From Diogma glabrata (lineage: Eukaryota; Arthropoda; Insecta; Diptera; Cylindrotomidae), in the NCBI GenBank assembly GCA_963693315.1, contig OY856188.1, positions 269,943,114 through 270,007,113 of the forward strand: DNA of 64,000 nucleotides, in the 5' to 3' direction. Under the pieces are notes generated by a model. That model had not been told where the DNA came from. It did not search any database and worked only from the letters and a program-made list of their open reading frames with translations. Each line of letters opens with the position of its first letter. Position 1 is the first letter of the stretch. Both the position numbers and the translations under genes were made by a program. This document shows, in pieces, positions 21,600-34,521 of the stretch.

Positions 21600-24215
21600 A
21601 GGACAAAAATTTCGTATCACTAAGGGAAAAATTTTATAACGTTAACATCATTTCTTTAAACAGAATTTAGTCCCGCCATTTTGGAAAAAATGAAAAATAA
21701 AAGGAGTGCTGTATTGTGTTAAAGTTGTGCTAGTTGTTTTACTCAAAATTAAATTCGCACCACCAACGGAAAAATTTGTATACGTTAAAACGAGTTTTCG
21801 CGCAGAAGTTCGCCCCACCATTTTACAAAAAATAAAAAAAGAAGGTTGTGCTGTATTGTAGCATAGTTGTACTGGATGTGCTACTCAGGCAGAATTTCAT
21901 ATCACATCACCAATGAATAAAAAGTGGTGCACTAACATAGTTTTTCGAGCAGAAAGCTTTCGAGCAGAAGACTATAAGCATAAGTTAGCGCCGCCATTTT
22001 GCAAAAACTGAGAAGCAAAGGTTATCTTGTATTGCTATAGGGTTGTGCTGGTTGTGCTACTCAAAAAAATTCCATACTACCAATGCAAAAAATTTGGCAC
22101 CCTAAAACCATTTTTCGAGTAGTGGTATGCCCCGTCGTTTTCGAAAAAATGCAAAACAAAAGTTTTGTAGGTAGTGATATGAAATTTTTTTGAGTTGGCT
22201 GCTTAGAAAGAGATTATATATAACCAACGATAAATATGTTTACGCTAGCATAAAATTTTCTTTTAGATATCAGTGTAAGCATTAATTTAATAGTACTTGT
22301 AATATAAGTAACATCTGGCGTCCGATACCATAAATTAATCTTGCAAGTTTTGTTTATATAAAATAAGGGACTCACCAAAATATATGACAATAAAAACAAT
22401 ATTCTGACAAAAGCTGTGTGAATTTGGAACCCGAACATAAGGGGAAAAAAGAAAAATATTTTTGGAAACAACAAACGGCGTAGATGATTGTAGTAAAACT
22501 TTTTTGTTTGTTTTTGTATAAAATATTACTCAAATCCTTAAAACAGGTGAATTTCCTACACACAGTAATAATTTTGATAATCCAAGTATACAAGATTGTT
22601 CGAAATCGTTTGTAGTTTTTTGTAGTATGTAATGATAAATATTTTTGGAAATTTTTTTTTCACTTAAAAAATAAAAAAATTTACAGATGAGCTTAAAGAT
22701 GAAATATGCTTTTGATCTCAGAAACTACAAACGACGTAAATGATTGTAGTAACAGTTTTTGTTAGTAGTTGTAATAAATATCACTCAAATCATCAAAACA
22801 GGGGAAACCCCTACAGTAAATTTCCCAAACTACTTATCATTACTATAAAATACTACAAACGATTTCGAACAATCTCGTATACTTGTATTATCAAAATAAT
22901 CACTTAATGTAAGGGAATCCTTTGTTTTGATGATTTGAGTGATATTTATTACAACTACAAACAAAAAAATATTACAACAATCATGAACGTCGTTTGTATT
23001 TTCTGAGATCAAAAGAATATATCATTTTTTTGCCCAACTGTACAGCTTTTTATTTTTTGAGTGAAAAAAAAATTCCAAAAATATTTATCATTTAATATAA
23101 GCACTGAATCTAAAAAATTATGGTGCAAATTATGAAACTTTTTGCAATCCAAACAATTTTCGACCGATCTAGTTTCGAACCAATGAGAAAATTTTAAGCT
23201 TTAAAAAAGTTTATCATTCTCATCAGGGCTAGCCGACTAGATAAACTACCAAAAAATGTCAACGCTAAATATAAACCAAAAATTAGGTTACAACTCTAGC
23301 GAAGTATAAAAAAACGAAAAATTTACATAAACATATATTTAATAGATTCAGGTTTAGTCAATTAATTTCCATGGTGATCACTGTTTTGTTATACTCTAGA
23401 CATACTAGTAAATTGAATAACAAACTCATATCGGTGAGAAGAAAATGACTAGTCTTGGATTTGAGTGATATTTCATTTCATACAACAACAAACGCCGTTT
23501 GTTGTTTCCAAAAATATTTTTCTTTTTTTTCTCCTTATTCACTCAGCTTTTGTAAGAATATTTTTTTATTGTCATATATTTTGGTGATTCCCTTATTTTA
23601 AATATACAAAACATGCAAGATTAATTTATGCTATCGGACGCCAGATGTCACTTATATCATAAGTACTAATAAATTAATGCTTACACTGATTCCTACAAAA
23701 AAAATATTTTCCATTGCTTTATATATAGTCTCTTTCTAAGCAGCCAGCTCAAAAAAAATCCATATCACTACCTACAAAATTTTTGTTTTTCATTTTTTCG
23801 CAAAACAACGGGAGCTACTTCTGCTCGTAAAATTGCTTTAGCATGCCAAATTTTTTGCATTGGTAGTATGAAATTCTTTTTGAGTAGCATAACCAGCATA
23901 ACCCTAGAGCAATACCTTTACTTTTCAGTTTTTGCAAAAGAGCGGAGCTAACTTCTGCTCGAAAGCTTTCTGCTCGAAAAACTATGTTAGCGCACCACCT
24001 TTTATTCATTGGTGATATGAAATTCTTCCTGAGTAGCACATCCAGCACAACCATGGTGCAATACAGCACAACCTTCATTTTTTCTTGTAAATTGGCGGAG
24101 CTAACTTCTACGCGAAAAATCAGTTTAACATGTTCAAATTTTTCCGTTGGTGGTGCGAATTTGTTTTTGAGTAGCACAACTTTAACACAATACAGCACTC
24201 TTTTGTCTGAGTAGC
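21600..24215. repeat. 2.6-kb foldback element with nested palindromes
   Basis: The left arm (about 21650-22610) and right arm (about 23440-24215) are imperfect reverse complements. Landmark pairs are CGCACCACCAACGGAAAAAT (21766) with ATTTTTCCGTTGGTGGTGCG (24139), GAAAGCTTTCGAGCAGAA (21951) with its complement near 23960, and GCTTAGAAAGAGA (22201) with TCTCTTTCTAAGC (23728). The centre is near 22965. The loop (22610-23440) holds further shifted palindromes: TCGAAATCGTTTGTAG (22597) with CTACAAACGATTTCGA (22852), and ACTCAAATCATCAAAACA (22783) with TGTTTTGATGATTTGAGT (22923). The arms contain CGCCATTTT/AGCACAAC words of the satellite found further right. The apparent - strand ORF 23815-24228 lies in the right arm and is not a gene. 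Confidence 0.8.
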
Positions 24216-25015
24216 ACAACCAGCACAACTAAAGCACCTTTTATACAGGAAAACCTTTGTTTTTTATTTTTTTTCAAAATAGTGGGGCTAACTTCTGCTC
24301 GAAAAACCGGGCTAGTCTGCCAACTATTATTCATTGCTTATATGCAATTCTTTCTGAGAAGCACAACCAGCCCAACTTAAGCACAATACAGAACAGTCTT
24401 TGCTGTGCTTTTTTTCAAAATGGCGTGACTTACTTCTGCTTAACCTTCTGCTCGAATATATCCTTCTGCTCGAAAAATCGTTTTAGCGTGCCAACTTTTA
24501 TTCATTGTTTACTGTAGCACAATACAGCACAACCTTTCCTTTTTTTTTTTGCAAAATGGTGGGCTAACTTTTATTCGAAAAATTACTTTAGCATGTTTAA
24601 TTTCATTCGTTGGGATATGTTTTTTGAGTAGCACAACCAGCACAACTTAAACACAATAAAGCACTTCTTTTGTTTTTCATTTTTTCAAAAATGGCGGGGC
24701 TAACTTTTCCAAATTTCATCTTTTACACGAAAAAATGATTTTAGCGACATAACATTTTTCTATTAAGGATATGTAATTTTTTTCTGAGTAGCACAACGAC
24801 AACTAGCACAACTGTAGCACAATACAGGACAACCTTTGTTTTTCAGTTTTTTCAAAATGGCAGGGCTAACTTCTGCTCGAAAAATTGATTCAGCGTGCCA
24901 ACTTTTTTTCATTGATGATATGGCATTCTTTCAGAGTAGCACATCCTGCACAACTGTAGCACAATACAGCACAATCTTTGTTTTTCAATTTTTTTCAAAA
25001 TGGCGGGGCTAAGTT
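24215..25015. repeat. Tandem 'GCACAAC ... AAAATGGCGGGGCTAAC' satellite
   Basis: About five imperfect ~150-160-bp units. Each contains AGCACAAC(C/T), a GCACAATACAGCACAA word, a TTTTTCA run, CAAAATGGCGGGGCTAACTT and CTGCTCGAAAAA. They extend the right arm of the foldback and are related to the arrays at 61258-62350 and 63030-64000, with the second half of the unit diverged. Confidence 0.8.
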
Positions 25016-25239
25016 AGGTGACATGATTATTTCTCCCTTATTTTTTACTGAAATCTAAAATAGTAATGAATAAGTAAAAAGTACTGAAAAAATATAAAAA
25101 GCTATAAGTGAAAAGCTATAAGTGTAATAGCTATAAGTGAGCGCAGGAAGCGTGGGTTTGTTTGAAATTATTTAGAAAAAGCAGGCTTGGCAAAGATTTT
25201 TCGGCGCCACATGAATTGAGGCAAAAAAGTTTGATTAAC

Positions 25240-25665
25240 CAAATTTTCATCAGAGAAATGTAACGTGACGAACCACAAACGATTCAAAAGCCTGGATAAA
25301 TGTCAAATAAGGTGATGTTGTGTGTCTGATGTGATTGGAAGGAAGCTGACCTATACTATCAATTCGGTGTAAACAAATAATCAGATTAACACAAGCAATA
25401 CAAAAATAGCGTACAGAATTGGTCAACCGAAAGGATGTTGTCTTCCATCATGATAATGCCAGATCAAAGATATCTTTGACGACCTGCCAATTTACTGATC
25501 TTGATTGGAAGGATTTCATGCACCCACCATATAGATCGGACCTTACGCCATCTTACAACCATTTATTCCAGTCTCCGCAAAACTCCCTTAATGAAATAAA
25601 AATTACTGAAGAGCCATCGAAAATAATTTTATCAAGATGCTCAAGAGAACTTTTGGTTTAACTCA
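25240..25665 (+). pseudogene. mariner transposase remnant
   Basis: The clean part (25419-25661) reads VNRKDVVFHHDNARSKISL, then HPPYRSDLTPSYNHLFQSPQ and NSLNEIKITEE, matching the C-terminal catalytic half of mariner transposases (VNRKGVVFHHDNARPH...YSPDLAPSDYHLF). Upstream, in shifted frames, lie DEPQTIQKPG and NKVMLCVWCDWK (25268-25345). The second catalytic Asp (HHDNAR) is present. The third (Asp of APSDYHLF) is replaced by Tyr in TPSYNHLF, and a one-residue deletion shortens the spacing. The N-terminal DNA-binding half is missing and no terminal inverted repeats were found, so this is inactive debris. Confidence 0.8.
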
Positions 25666-25699
25666 AATAAGATATTGTTGAAACTTTGGTATATTAATC

Positions 25700-26920
25700 G
25701 GGTTCAATAAAAAATGGTTTATTCCTTTTAACCAGTTGGTTACTTTCGGTTAAATTTTTTTCTATTTCTTAAAAGTTTTTATCCCCACTACAGCTTACCG
25801 TAATAAAACAATTTTGATGAAACTTTGCCTAAAAATGTATTGCATATAGAAACGAGCTGATTTGTTTTTGAACGATAGTGGACAAAATTTTGTAAAATCT
25901 CCTAAACCCCACCTTTTGCTTAATCTCTGGAACCGCCGGTTATAATTTATCGAAAGGTATAGAGAAAATTGATGAAATTGCATGATTGTACATGAAGATT
26001 ACGTTGACCTTACTTCTAACAAATCCTGATTAAATATCGAGTTTGACTTCCTGCAAGGGAAAGTAACCAAAAAGCCCACACCACGAATCGACTGTGTGTA
26101 CCTGACGTCCAGTTAAGATAGTTCTTCAGGTGTTTATACTTTATTATTATTATTTTATTGTTTTTCGAATCATTTACAATTTTTTACTATTAAATCTACT
26201 CTGCTCCAACTGCCAATATTGGTTGCTGCAAAAGAAGTAATGCAACCTTACAGTAGTTGATATTTAACTGAAACACTTTCATTTCCTAAACACTATAATT
26301 TCTTTACCGCCTGATACATTGAACATTTCTGACTGCCAGACATTTGGTTATTGTTTTCACCGTCTTTTTCGCTACAAAGCATACACTTAAGATCCTTTAG
26401 ACTTTCTTTGACGAAGTGTCCTTAATCTTAAACATTCTACTGAGTTTTGATCTGTCGTTATCGCTTTAACAGCCTGCTGCTCGTTGGCAAAATTAGGAAT
26501 TTTTTCCACGCTCTTTCTCCTGCTTTGTTGGCGTTGATCGTCGTCGTTTAATTTTATAGTCTTTCTCTCTCTCCAACCTGGTAAAGTATTGGTGAGGCCT
26601 GGTATCCACATGAAGCCTTTAATTTTTGACCGCTCATAATATAAATAAATACATTAAATACGAACGATAGTAAATAAATTGCAAATTCGTTCCATTCGTC
26701 AATGATTGCCAAAATATAGGATAAAGCTATTAGGAAAGCTACAAGATATACAGGATATACAGGATATACCGAGCGGCAGGTATATCCGATAGAAATAGGT
26801 AGATTTCGGGATCAGACAGTTATGTGTGCAATTAGAATCGGATTTATCAGATTACTTTATAAAAACACTAATTAAAAACAGAAGTATTAAACAAACTTTA
26901 AAAATAAACATTATTTTATA
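25700..26920. other. Intergenic
   Basis: No clear gene. At 26733-26769 there are three tandem copies of ATACAGGAT. A 74-codon - strand frame (26387-26611) with a basic composition was not recognised. Confidence 0.35.
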
Positions 26921-26929
26921 CAGTTTTTG

Positions 26930-27315
26930 GGCTCTAGGCACTTAACCTGTACCCTGATATGGCCAATTGTCAAACATATTCAGGAAACTGTTTGCCGCAA
27001 CATACCCAGAAAATATTTTTATCGTAAGTAAAAAAATGCGACCATGAAAGTGCCGCTAAATGCCGTTGTACTTCACACAGTTTATTGCAGATAGGTAAAG
27101 AACCTTTTATTGCAGATGTCTGGCTTTTTAAAAAATGATAGAAATATGTTCAAATAATTAATATTTATAAATTTTGTTTACTAGACTCTTAACCTGTACC
27201 CGGATATGGCCAGTTGTCGAATTTATCTAAGAGATTGTTTGCCGCAATACGCTCAGCAAAAGTTTTTGGTCTAGGTCGAAAAATGCGACCGTGAGAGTGC
27301 CGCTAAATCCGTTAT
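26930..27315. repeat. Two ~135-bp direct repeats
   Basis: CTTAACCTGTACCCTGATATGG...GTTTGCCGCAACAT...AAATGCGACCATGAAAGTGCCGCTAAAT at 26940-27062 recurs at 27187-27310 with scattered substitutions. The copies are separated by about 120 bp of unrelated sequence. No coding frame is conserved. Confidence 0.8.
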
Positions 27316-27327
27316 CCCTCATATCGT

Positions 27328-27511
<184 letters not shown>

Positions 27512-27599
27512 TTTTTTTTGTTTTTCCGTCTCCGCTTTACATATATAGTCGTTTGGCATCAACATTTTTCCGAAATTCCGAGATGACGGACATTGCAAT

Positions 27600-28315
27600 A
27601 GGTAGAGTTTTATATGAAATCTACCTAATACACAAATTGCTATTGATAGCTGAAAGCGATGTTCAAAAGATGACGTACAAAAGTAATCAACTCTACAAAA
27701 ACCTTCAAAGCTCTTATAACAAATAGCTTGTTACAAATTATGCTGAGAAATTAAGCTGCATCTACATTTGATATCTTACATGTTTGATTTATCATTCCAC
27801 GATCAACTTCCTTCGCTTTCATTTAAGTTTACGTCTTCAAAAATATAAAAATGAATATTTTAAACTGGAACTTTGGCGATAATTTCCAGTTCCAAAAAAA
27901 AATAAATGGTCGAAAAATTACATATGCGCTTGGTTGCATCGTACATTTGTTTTCTTGTTCTAATCAATGTAATTCACCCTAACAAAATGTAATTCAACTC
28001 CTGGTGGAAAAAGAGAAAAGTTTCCAAAAATTAATGTAACTTACTTCAGATTGGTTATTACTTAACCACGACGTTTGTGATACCATTACATACGACCCAT
28101 TCTTGAAGTACAATTTAAAAAATTTATTTTGTCTTTGCTTTGTTTTACAAAAGCTTTATCTGAGCAGAGTCTGTGCAAAAAACCCTTTTGTTTATTTTAA
28201 TCGCAGCATGAAATTTGGCACTCTCTTTTTATTTGTATCTATTGTATCTATGTTTAATTTTAGAATACTGATATCGTTTATTTAGCTGATTTCCAGTTTT
28301 AAGCAACACAAATAG
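27600..28315. other. Intergenic upstream of SCP2 copy B
   Basis: AT-rich, with no recognised gene other than the promoter of copy B at its right end. Confidence 0.4.
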
Positions 28316-28321
28316 TCACAT

Positions 28322-28330
28322 TATAAATAA
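28322..28330 (+). promoter_or_regulatory. TATA box of SCP2 copy B
   Basis: TATAAATAA, 90 bases upstream of the ATG, at nearly the same distance as in copies A and C. Confidence 0.6.
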
Positions 28331-28411
28331 ACGTTACTGTTGTGTTATGATTAGTATTACACATAAATTGAACATCATAACATCGAACTATAACCAATAT
28401 ATTTAAGTAAA

Positions 28412-28796
28412 ATGTCAACAGCTGAGATTATAGAACGAATTAAACTCCGTGTCGCTGCCGTTGATCCAAATGGGCCACGAACAATTTTAGGAGTTTTCCA
28501 ACTAAATGTAATCTCACCGAAAGGAAACCAAAAATGGAGTAAGATAAGTTGATAGTCATATAGAAATAATTTAAGTTATATTGTATTTGTCTTTATCAGC
28601 CATTGATTTGAAAGCATTGACCGTTACCAAGGGAACCGTTCAATTTCCTGATGTTATTTCTACAATTTCTGAGGATGATTTCATTTTGGTTGGAACGAAA
28701 GAAATATCTGCTGTCGACGCTATTTCAAGTAGAAAAGTTAATGTGGAGGGTGACAAAATATTAGCTGCTGCTCTTCTCTCTAGACTAATACAATAA
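28412..28796 (+). CDS. SCP2-domain lipid-binding protein, copy B (2 exons, 107 aa)
   Basis: The gene has exon 1 at 28412-28538, an intron at 28539-28599 (61 bp, GTAAGA...TCAG) and exon 2 at 28600-28796 ending TAA. The product begins MSTAEIIERIKLRVAAVDP and holds GVFQLNV, TIDLKALTV just after the intron, and GDKILAAALLSRLIQ at the C-terminus, a complete single SCP2 domain. Relative to copies A and C, the central SPDVTVTV strand reads FPDVISTISEDDF and the TxTxT alternation is less regular. It is therefore the most diverged of the three, but it is uninterrupted. There is no signal peptide or peroxisomal SKL end. It lies on the opposite strand to A and C. No canonical AATAAA was seen within the first 60 bases downstream. 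Confidence 0.87.
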
Positions 28797-28799
28797 CTT

Positions 28800-31730
28800 C
28801 TGGATGTATGAACAAATTAAACAAATGAAATATAAATTTAAAATCTGTGATTTTTATCAAACTTAAATTTATTTATAATTGGGTTTAGATCGAGTCACAA
28901 ATTTTTGGAACACGATTTCACCTTTTCTGTAACTTCAGAATTCGTTTTTGGTATTTCGACTTTGATATTGATCATAGATTATTTGAAAATGGAAGAAATT
29001 GATTTGTTTCAAAATTGGTCAAAGTAGAGAAGTTGTTGGATCCCTGAACAATTATTATTTTAAAATAAAAAAAAATTTCACTCTGTTCCTGACTTTCGAT
29101 TGTCACTTCTGGTAAACATATTTTGTGGAGGTTTATTTGTTTATCTTAAACTTTAATACCTTCAAACACTGCAAAGTGGTTTTGATGCATATTGTGTATC
29201 CGCACTTTGAAGGGTTTCACAATAACTCTACAGTCCATCTTATGGCTTTTGTTGTACTTTTATTGTAATAACTTTTTTAAAATTCAATCCCTATTTCAAC
29301 CGTACACGTAATTGCTCTTATTGAACTGATTCATGACCGGAAAACGGTGTTGACAGGACTGGCTTATCTGGCCTAGAGGCATTTGAGACATCACATTCCC
29401 AAATGTTTTTACACCTAGTAGTGTGATGAGCAGATATATTGTTTTTTAATTGTTTGAGAATACTTGGTTATTCATCATCAGGTAAAATAATACGCGGAAT
29501 CTATAGAAATGTTTTGCATCTCTCAATTACTTTAAGTAATTGATAAGTATTGCTTGATATTTTTGAGTAGTGCTAAGTGCTATGAAAGATTTGATTCCCA
29601 TAGCATCGTAATATTATTTTTTTCCAGGCAATAAAGTTGGTCCAATAATACAAAGAGGATCGAGAATAGATCACTGCTAATGATTATTTAATTATGAATT
29701 AATTACGACTTGAGTTTGTAATGAACACTGGTGCAGTCCTGAAAGTTGAATCACTATCACTAACATTGGAGGAGTTACGTGCCATGCGATTTCAAATTTC
29801 CGACTAGCTTCAGTTTGTGAATTCGAATCAATTACACGACTTCTACTACGAATACTATATTTAAAAGTGAAAATTTCACTCATCCCACTATTGGCCGTTG
29901 ATCCAACTCTTCATGCGTCAGTAATTTATAAATAAAGTATAAGTCAATATAATTTAACAACATTGTTGCGCCAATGGTTCTGGGGGTTGTTCAATACGAT
30001 ATAATAATTAAAAATTGCGTTTATGGTCCCGAAGATGGTTGTATAATACCAATAATAATAATTCGCTACGCTAGAGCCACAGGCGATCACTAAACATATA
30101 TAGTAAATCTATCAAATAGGAATAATTGCGCACATGTACAGGCGATCATAAAACACAAATAAAATTTCGTTCTACTAAGCGTCATGCGCTCAATCCAGGA
30201 ATTACCAAAACTGATGCAAAACTTTTTCCTCTATTAGATGTTAAAAGAAATTCAAATATAGGGATAAAATAAAAATTTCAACCCAAGAAGTTCCGATTTT
30301 CTTGAAACTTCGGTAACAGTTGTAACGATCGGCCCTATTATGATTTCTACTCTAAAACAAGAATCTTCAATATCTAACAAAATTCCATAAATTAATTTCT
30401 TATTCTATATCAGTTCTGGTATTATTTAAATTAAATTCAAAACCAGTTGGAACAAAAAACCATTATCAAATGTAGCATTTTATTGTGATTTCATACGATT
30501 TGCATTTCAAAGTTGTTGTATGTTCATGTAGTTGTAAGCTGGTTAATTTGTGTCTCGTACAAACTGTTATACATATTTTTAAATCTGAATGCATCTTTAC
30601 TAGTAGAGGTGTTGATTTTTGTTGAAGAAATTAAATAGAGCAATAAGAGACATTATTTTGAATGAAAAGGAATATCAAAATATTGTTTATCTTGTTTTTG
30701 TATTTAAATGAAACTGCTTTTGATATCACTTCATAACTTGCGACCAACGCATATTTAAAAGGGAACAGAAATATTAAACGTGCGCTATAACAATTACATA
30801 TATCTATTGGTGTGATCGAGTACATTTTATTCTCATCTTTTGAGATAAAATTAACATATTTAATGATATCATAAATTATGTTTTGACATTTTGAATTCTG
30901 ATTATATTATTAAATTAACAAACATTGTGCACAAGATTGTGACATTTTGAAAGATAATAATGTAACGTTTCTTGACCGAGTTACTAATATTTGGTTCGAT
31001 CACTAAATTGGAAAATTAAAACAATTAATTTTCTTTACTTTATATCTTTTATTCGTTCAATATTTTCTTTCTTATAACAATATTTCTCCTACTATTATTC
31101 ACCTTAACGTTTACTACATTTCCCTTCACTCCTCACTAAACTATTACAGTACCATTTACTGTTACACCTATACTAATCTATTACACTTATAATAATATCT
31201 TACAATTTATTTTGACGAACCTGTGTCACCTATAATTAAACTCGCTTATATCACTGCTTAATCGATCGCCAACATGACCTTTTATATGTATATACTTGCT
31301 AGAAGACATAGTCCAATATTTCTACTAAATTCTAGAACACAACCTTTTTCCTTTCTTTATCAATAAAAATATAATAACAATATCTTCAAATATTGACAAA
31401 TTGGTGTGAGATCTATTCTTTTTAATATGTTTATTTGCCTTTTCTCTAATAGTAGATTGCGTTAACTTTCTGATAAGGTAAACAAAAACTTCCTATCACG
31501 TATTCACTTTGGTTGCGTTATATTTTCTTTTGTTGATTTAGGTGTTTTTATATACATTGAGTGGAACTTTTTTCTCATTGTCCCTTGTTGTTACCTCAGT
31601 TTAATGATAAATGGTATGGAATTTGATGATAAACAAATAAAATTACAAATATTGGAACCAGCAGGACAAGAACCCTTTCGTCTTTTACTTCTTTAAGACT
31701 TCGTTCTAATCCTTTCGAGCATAATTTATG
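28800..31730. other. Intergenic, 2.9 kb
   Basis: No gene recognised. Two CAGGCGATCA words (30078 and 30140) mark a minor direct repeat. Open frames (29692-29883, 30631-30825, both -) show no family features. Confidence 0.35.
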
Positions 31731-31769
31731 CTTTATGAATTTTTTGTTATTTTATTTTGTTAAGTACCA

Positions 31770-32040
31770 CAGGAGTTAGTGTTAGCACTTCAGGCCCTAA
31801 TGCTTATTAGGACTTTACAATCCCACGAACTCCGAGTTGGAGTAAATGGTTGGTTCCTCGAGGAAGACGGGGATGACGGAACAAAGCTGGTACTGGATCT
31901 TGTTGGTTATTGGTGGTTTCTGCCAATATCATCGAACCCTGCGAATGTTTTTTTAGGACTTGGGTTCTCGGCGGAACGAAAATTCTGCTCTTTAATAAAT
32001 TTGTTCCACTATCTTCCATTTTCAGTTTTTAGAGCATAGC
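31770..32040. other. GC-richer island of unknown origin
   Basis: A 260-bp segment of markedly higher GC sits in very AT-rich DNA and is open in one frame on each strand. The sharp composition change suggests an inserted fragment, perhaps an LTR or element end. Neither frame shows motifs I can assign. Confidence 0.3.
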
Positions 32041-32049
32041 CTTTCAGTG

Positions 32050-33170
32050 TGTTGTTTGGTGTAGTAACCGTTGTATTATTGTTTAGAATTTTTTTATTAA
32101 GTTTTTGTTGCTTTGGAATTTTTTGAGATTTTGTTGATGAATTTTTTGAGTTCTGTGATTTAGAATTAATTTTGAATTCTTGTATTTTTGAAATTTAATA
32201 ATTTAGTGCTTAGTTTTTTGTTCTTCGGTAAATTTTTTTAGAAATTTTGAATTAATTCTGAAAATTTTGTTCCTGTAATTTGTAGATATTTTTAAAAAAT
32301 TTTTGTGTAATATTTTGAAAAGTTTTTTATTATTTTATTTATTTTTGTATTTTTGAATTTGTTTAGTTTTTTGAATTTTAAGTAAGCTAAGAAAATTTTA
32401 TATTATTTTGAAAATTTTCTAGGAAATTTTAAATAAATTTTTTGAATTTTAAATTCATTTTGAAAATTTTTATGTGCAATTTTTAGATATTTTGAATAGT
32501 TTTAAGCAATTTTGAATTTCTTTTTAAACACATAGTTTTAAAAAATTTAGTAGCTATTCACTTTTTTGAATTTTGAGTTTTAGATAATTTTTTGTAATAT
32601 TACTTATTAGTAATTTTGTTTTTTTTTAAATTTTGATAATTATGTGTATTTCAATTTTTAATTTGTTTTTATTTTAAAGTTCGTTGAATTTTTCGAACTT
32701 AGAAATTTGTTTGGAATATTTTTAAAGCAATTATTTTAAATTTATTAGTTTTTAATTTGTTTTTATTTAAATGAATTTAGTGTTTCGGTATTTCTTTAAA
32801 TTCGTTTATGAATTTTGGAAATATTTGATTAAATTTTGATATTTTTTAAAAAGTGTTTTCATTTTAATTTAAATTTTTGGCATTTTTGTAAATTTTTTGA
32901 AAATTTTGGTTTGAATTTTGAATTTTTCGTGTTTTGTAGATTTTTGATTTTATTTAAATTATTTTAAATTTTTGAAATTAAATTTTGGTAAATTGAAATT
33001 TGTTTTTATATATATTGACATTGTCGATTTCGGAATTGTTTTTTGAGAAAACATATATTTTTTATTTTATTTTGACTTTTAGAAAATTATAAATTTTTTC
33101 TTTTCTTTTTCTTTTGAATTATTTTTTGTGTTTTTTTTTGCTGATTTTAAAAATTTTTTATTCCTTTCTA
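32050..33170. repeat. T-rich low-complexity tract on the + strand
   Basis: About 1.1 kb is dominated by AATTTTTTGAATTTT-like words with strong T over A asymmetry. It looks like a decayed short-unit repeat (TTTTGAATTT with variable T runs). It is not coding. Confidence 0.7.
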
Positions 33171-33179
33171 TACCTGTCA

Positions 33180-34500
33180 AATTTTTGTTTCATACCCTTG
33201 TTTTTCTTTTTCTGTTGCCTACCCTTGGTTTTCTTGCGCAAGAAGCGTCAATATCCTCCGCTACCAGTTCCACTTTTAATGATACCTACTCTGCGTCATT
33301 CTTTTCTCCTTTTATTTTTCATTCGGGTTATCTTTGAGTCATTTGAGTCACTATGGCTTCAATCAAGACATAATCTATGGCAACAGCAGTACAGTGTGTA
33401 AGCTGGGTTGCCAGAGAACAACTTAAGTTCGTCCTCCTTCCTCCTGGACCCTCAAATTTTGTTGCGTATTTTATTTGCTACGAACTCCCCCCCCAGGCTT
33501 CTGTTACCTTTCTTTTTCTTTTTATAATTCTCAGGACGAATTTAGTTAGCCAGACCTCTTCCTTTCGTCCTGTCCTGCGGTGACCAGAAAGAATTATGAA
33601 AAATGTACTTTTCTATTCGTAAATAGTAATCTACTATCCGCATTACTCGAAAATGCGTTTATCCATATTTGCAAAAACTTTGTGGCCCTTTTAATCCGTC
33701 TTTTTGCTATTTTTTTTTTAAATTCCTAAGTGCATTTGTTATTTTAAACCATGTATGTTAATAGTTTTGTTAACAAAATTTATTCGTGTTTCTTTGCATT
33801 CCTTAATGAACAACACCTTATGGTGTTTGAGGCACGCGTTGCTTTTTCAAAATTTTCTTGTAAGTGAGGTTGATCACCAAGTTTCATACCAGTTTGACCT
33901 AGCGTCGGGTGAATGTAGGTTTTGCATGCACGACCAACTGGTGGACCTGAACGGATCATTAGATCTCTTGCTACATATTGCACAACTCTTCTCCACTACA
34001 ATGTAAAATTTAAATTTAAAGTTGTAACTCAGTGTTATTTTGGCTTAATATTAATTTAACTACCGAAAACGTTTAATTATTAAATTATGTCAGGGTCACC
34101 AAATTTTATGTTGAAAAACATTTCAATTATTTTTGATTTTATTTCATAAATTTCATAAATTCAACTCATAAAAACGGTTCACATTTCATTTAAATACAAA
34201 ATAAATAAATATTACAGTTCCAAATTTTTACAAAAAGTTAAAAATAAATTGGTAGACTGGTAAAATGAAACAACTTTGGAGCATTGTAAAGTTCCGATAA
34301 GGTTTTTGTTGTTGAAGGCAAGGCAATCGAATATTAATCAAGATATTATTCAAGAACATTTGGTTTGTAACAAATTCTTAACATTGACATGTAAATTGTG
34401 GTAATGTTTAGTTTCAAAATCAAAATGAAGCTATAAGAAGTCACTCGCTATTTCAGCTAGAACATACATAAAAACTCTATTTGACAAAAGTTCTTTACAA
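33180..34500. other. Intergenic downstream of SCP2 copy C
   Basis: 33180-34010 is less AT-rich and includes C-rich patches (a run of eight C at about 33489). The - strand frame 33780-33983 contains IHPTLGQTGMKLGDQPHLQE, which looks protein-like but could not be assigned. The remainder is AT-rich without features. Confidence 0.35.
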
Positions 34501-34511
34501 ACGAAACTCAA

Positions 34512-34521
34512 TTTATTTATT
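34512..34521 (-). terminator. Polyadenylation signals of SCP2 copy C
   Basis: Overlapping AATAAATAAA on the - strand, about 80-90 bases after the stop codon. Confidence 0.5.

Noticed and set aside
23815..24228. 137-codon - strand frame
   Set aside because: It lies in the foldback arm and satellite units. Repeated WLCYS/SSANLQ phrases reflect the DNA repeat.
26387..26611. 74-codon basic - strand frame as a gene
   Set aside because: No recognisable family, no splice or promoter context. It could be an element remnant but cannot be supported.
33780..33983. - strand frame containing IHPTLGQTGMKLGDQPHLQE as a gene
   Set aside because: It looks protein-like but I could not assign it, and the + strand is open over the same bases. 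Noted only within the intergenic entry.
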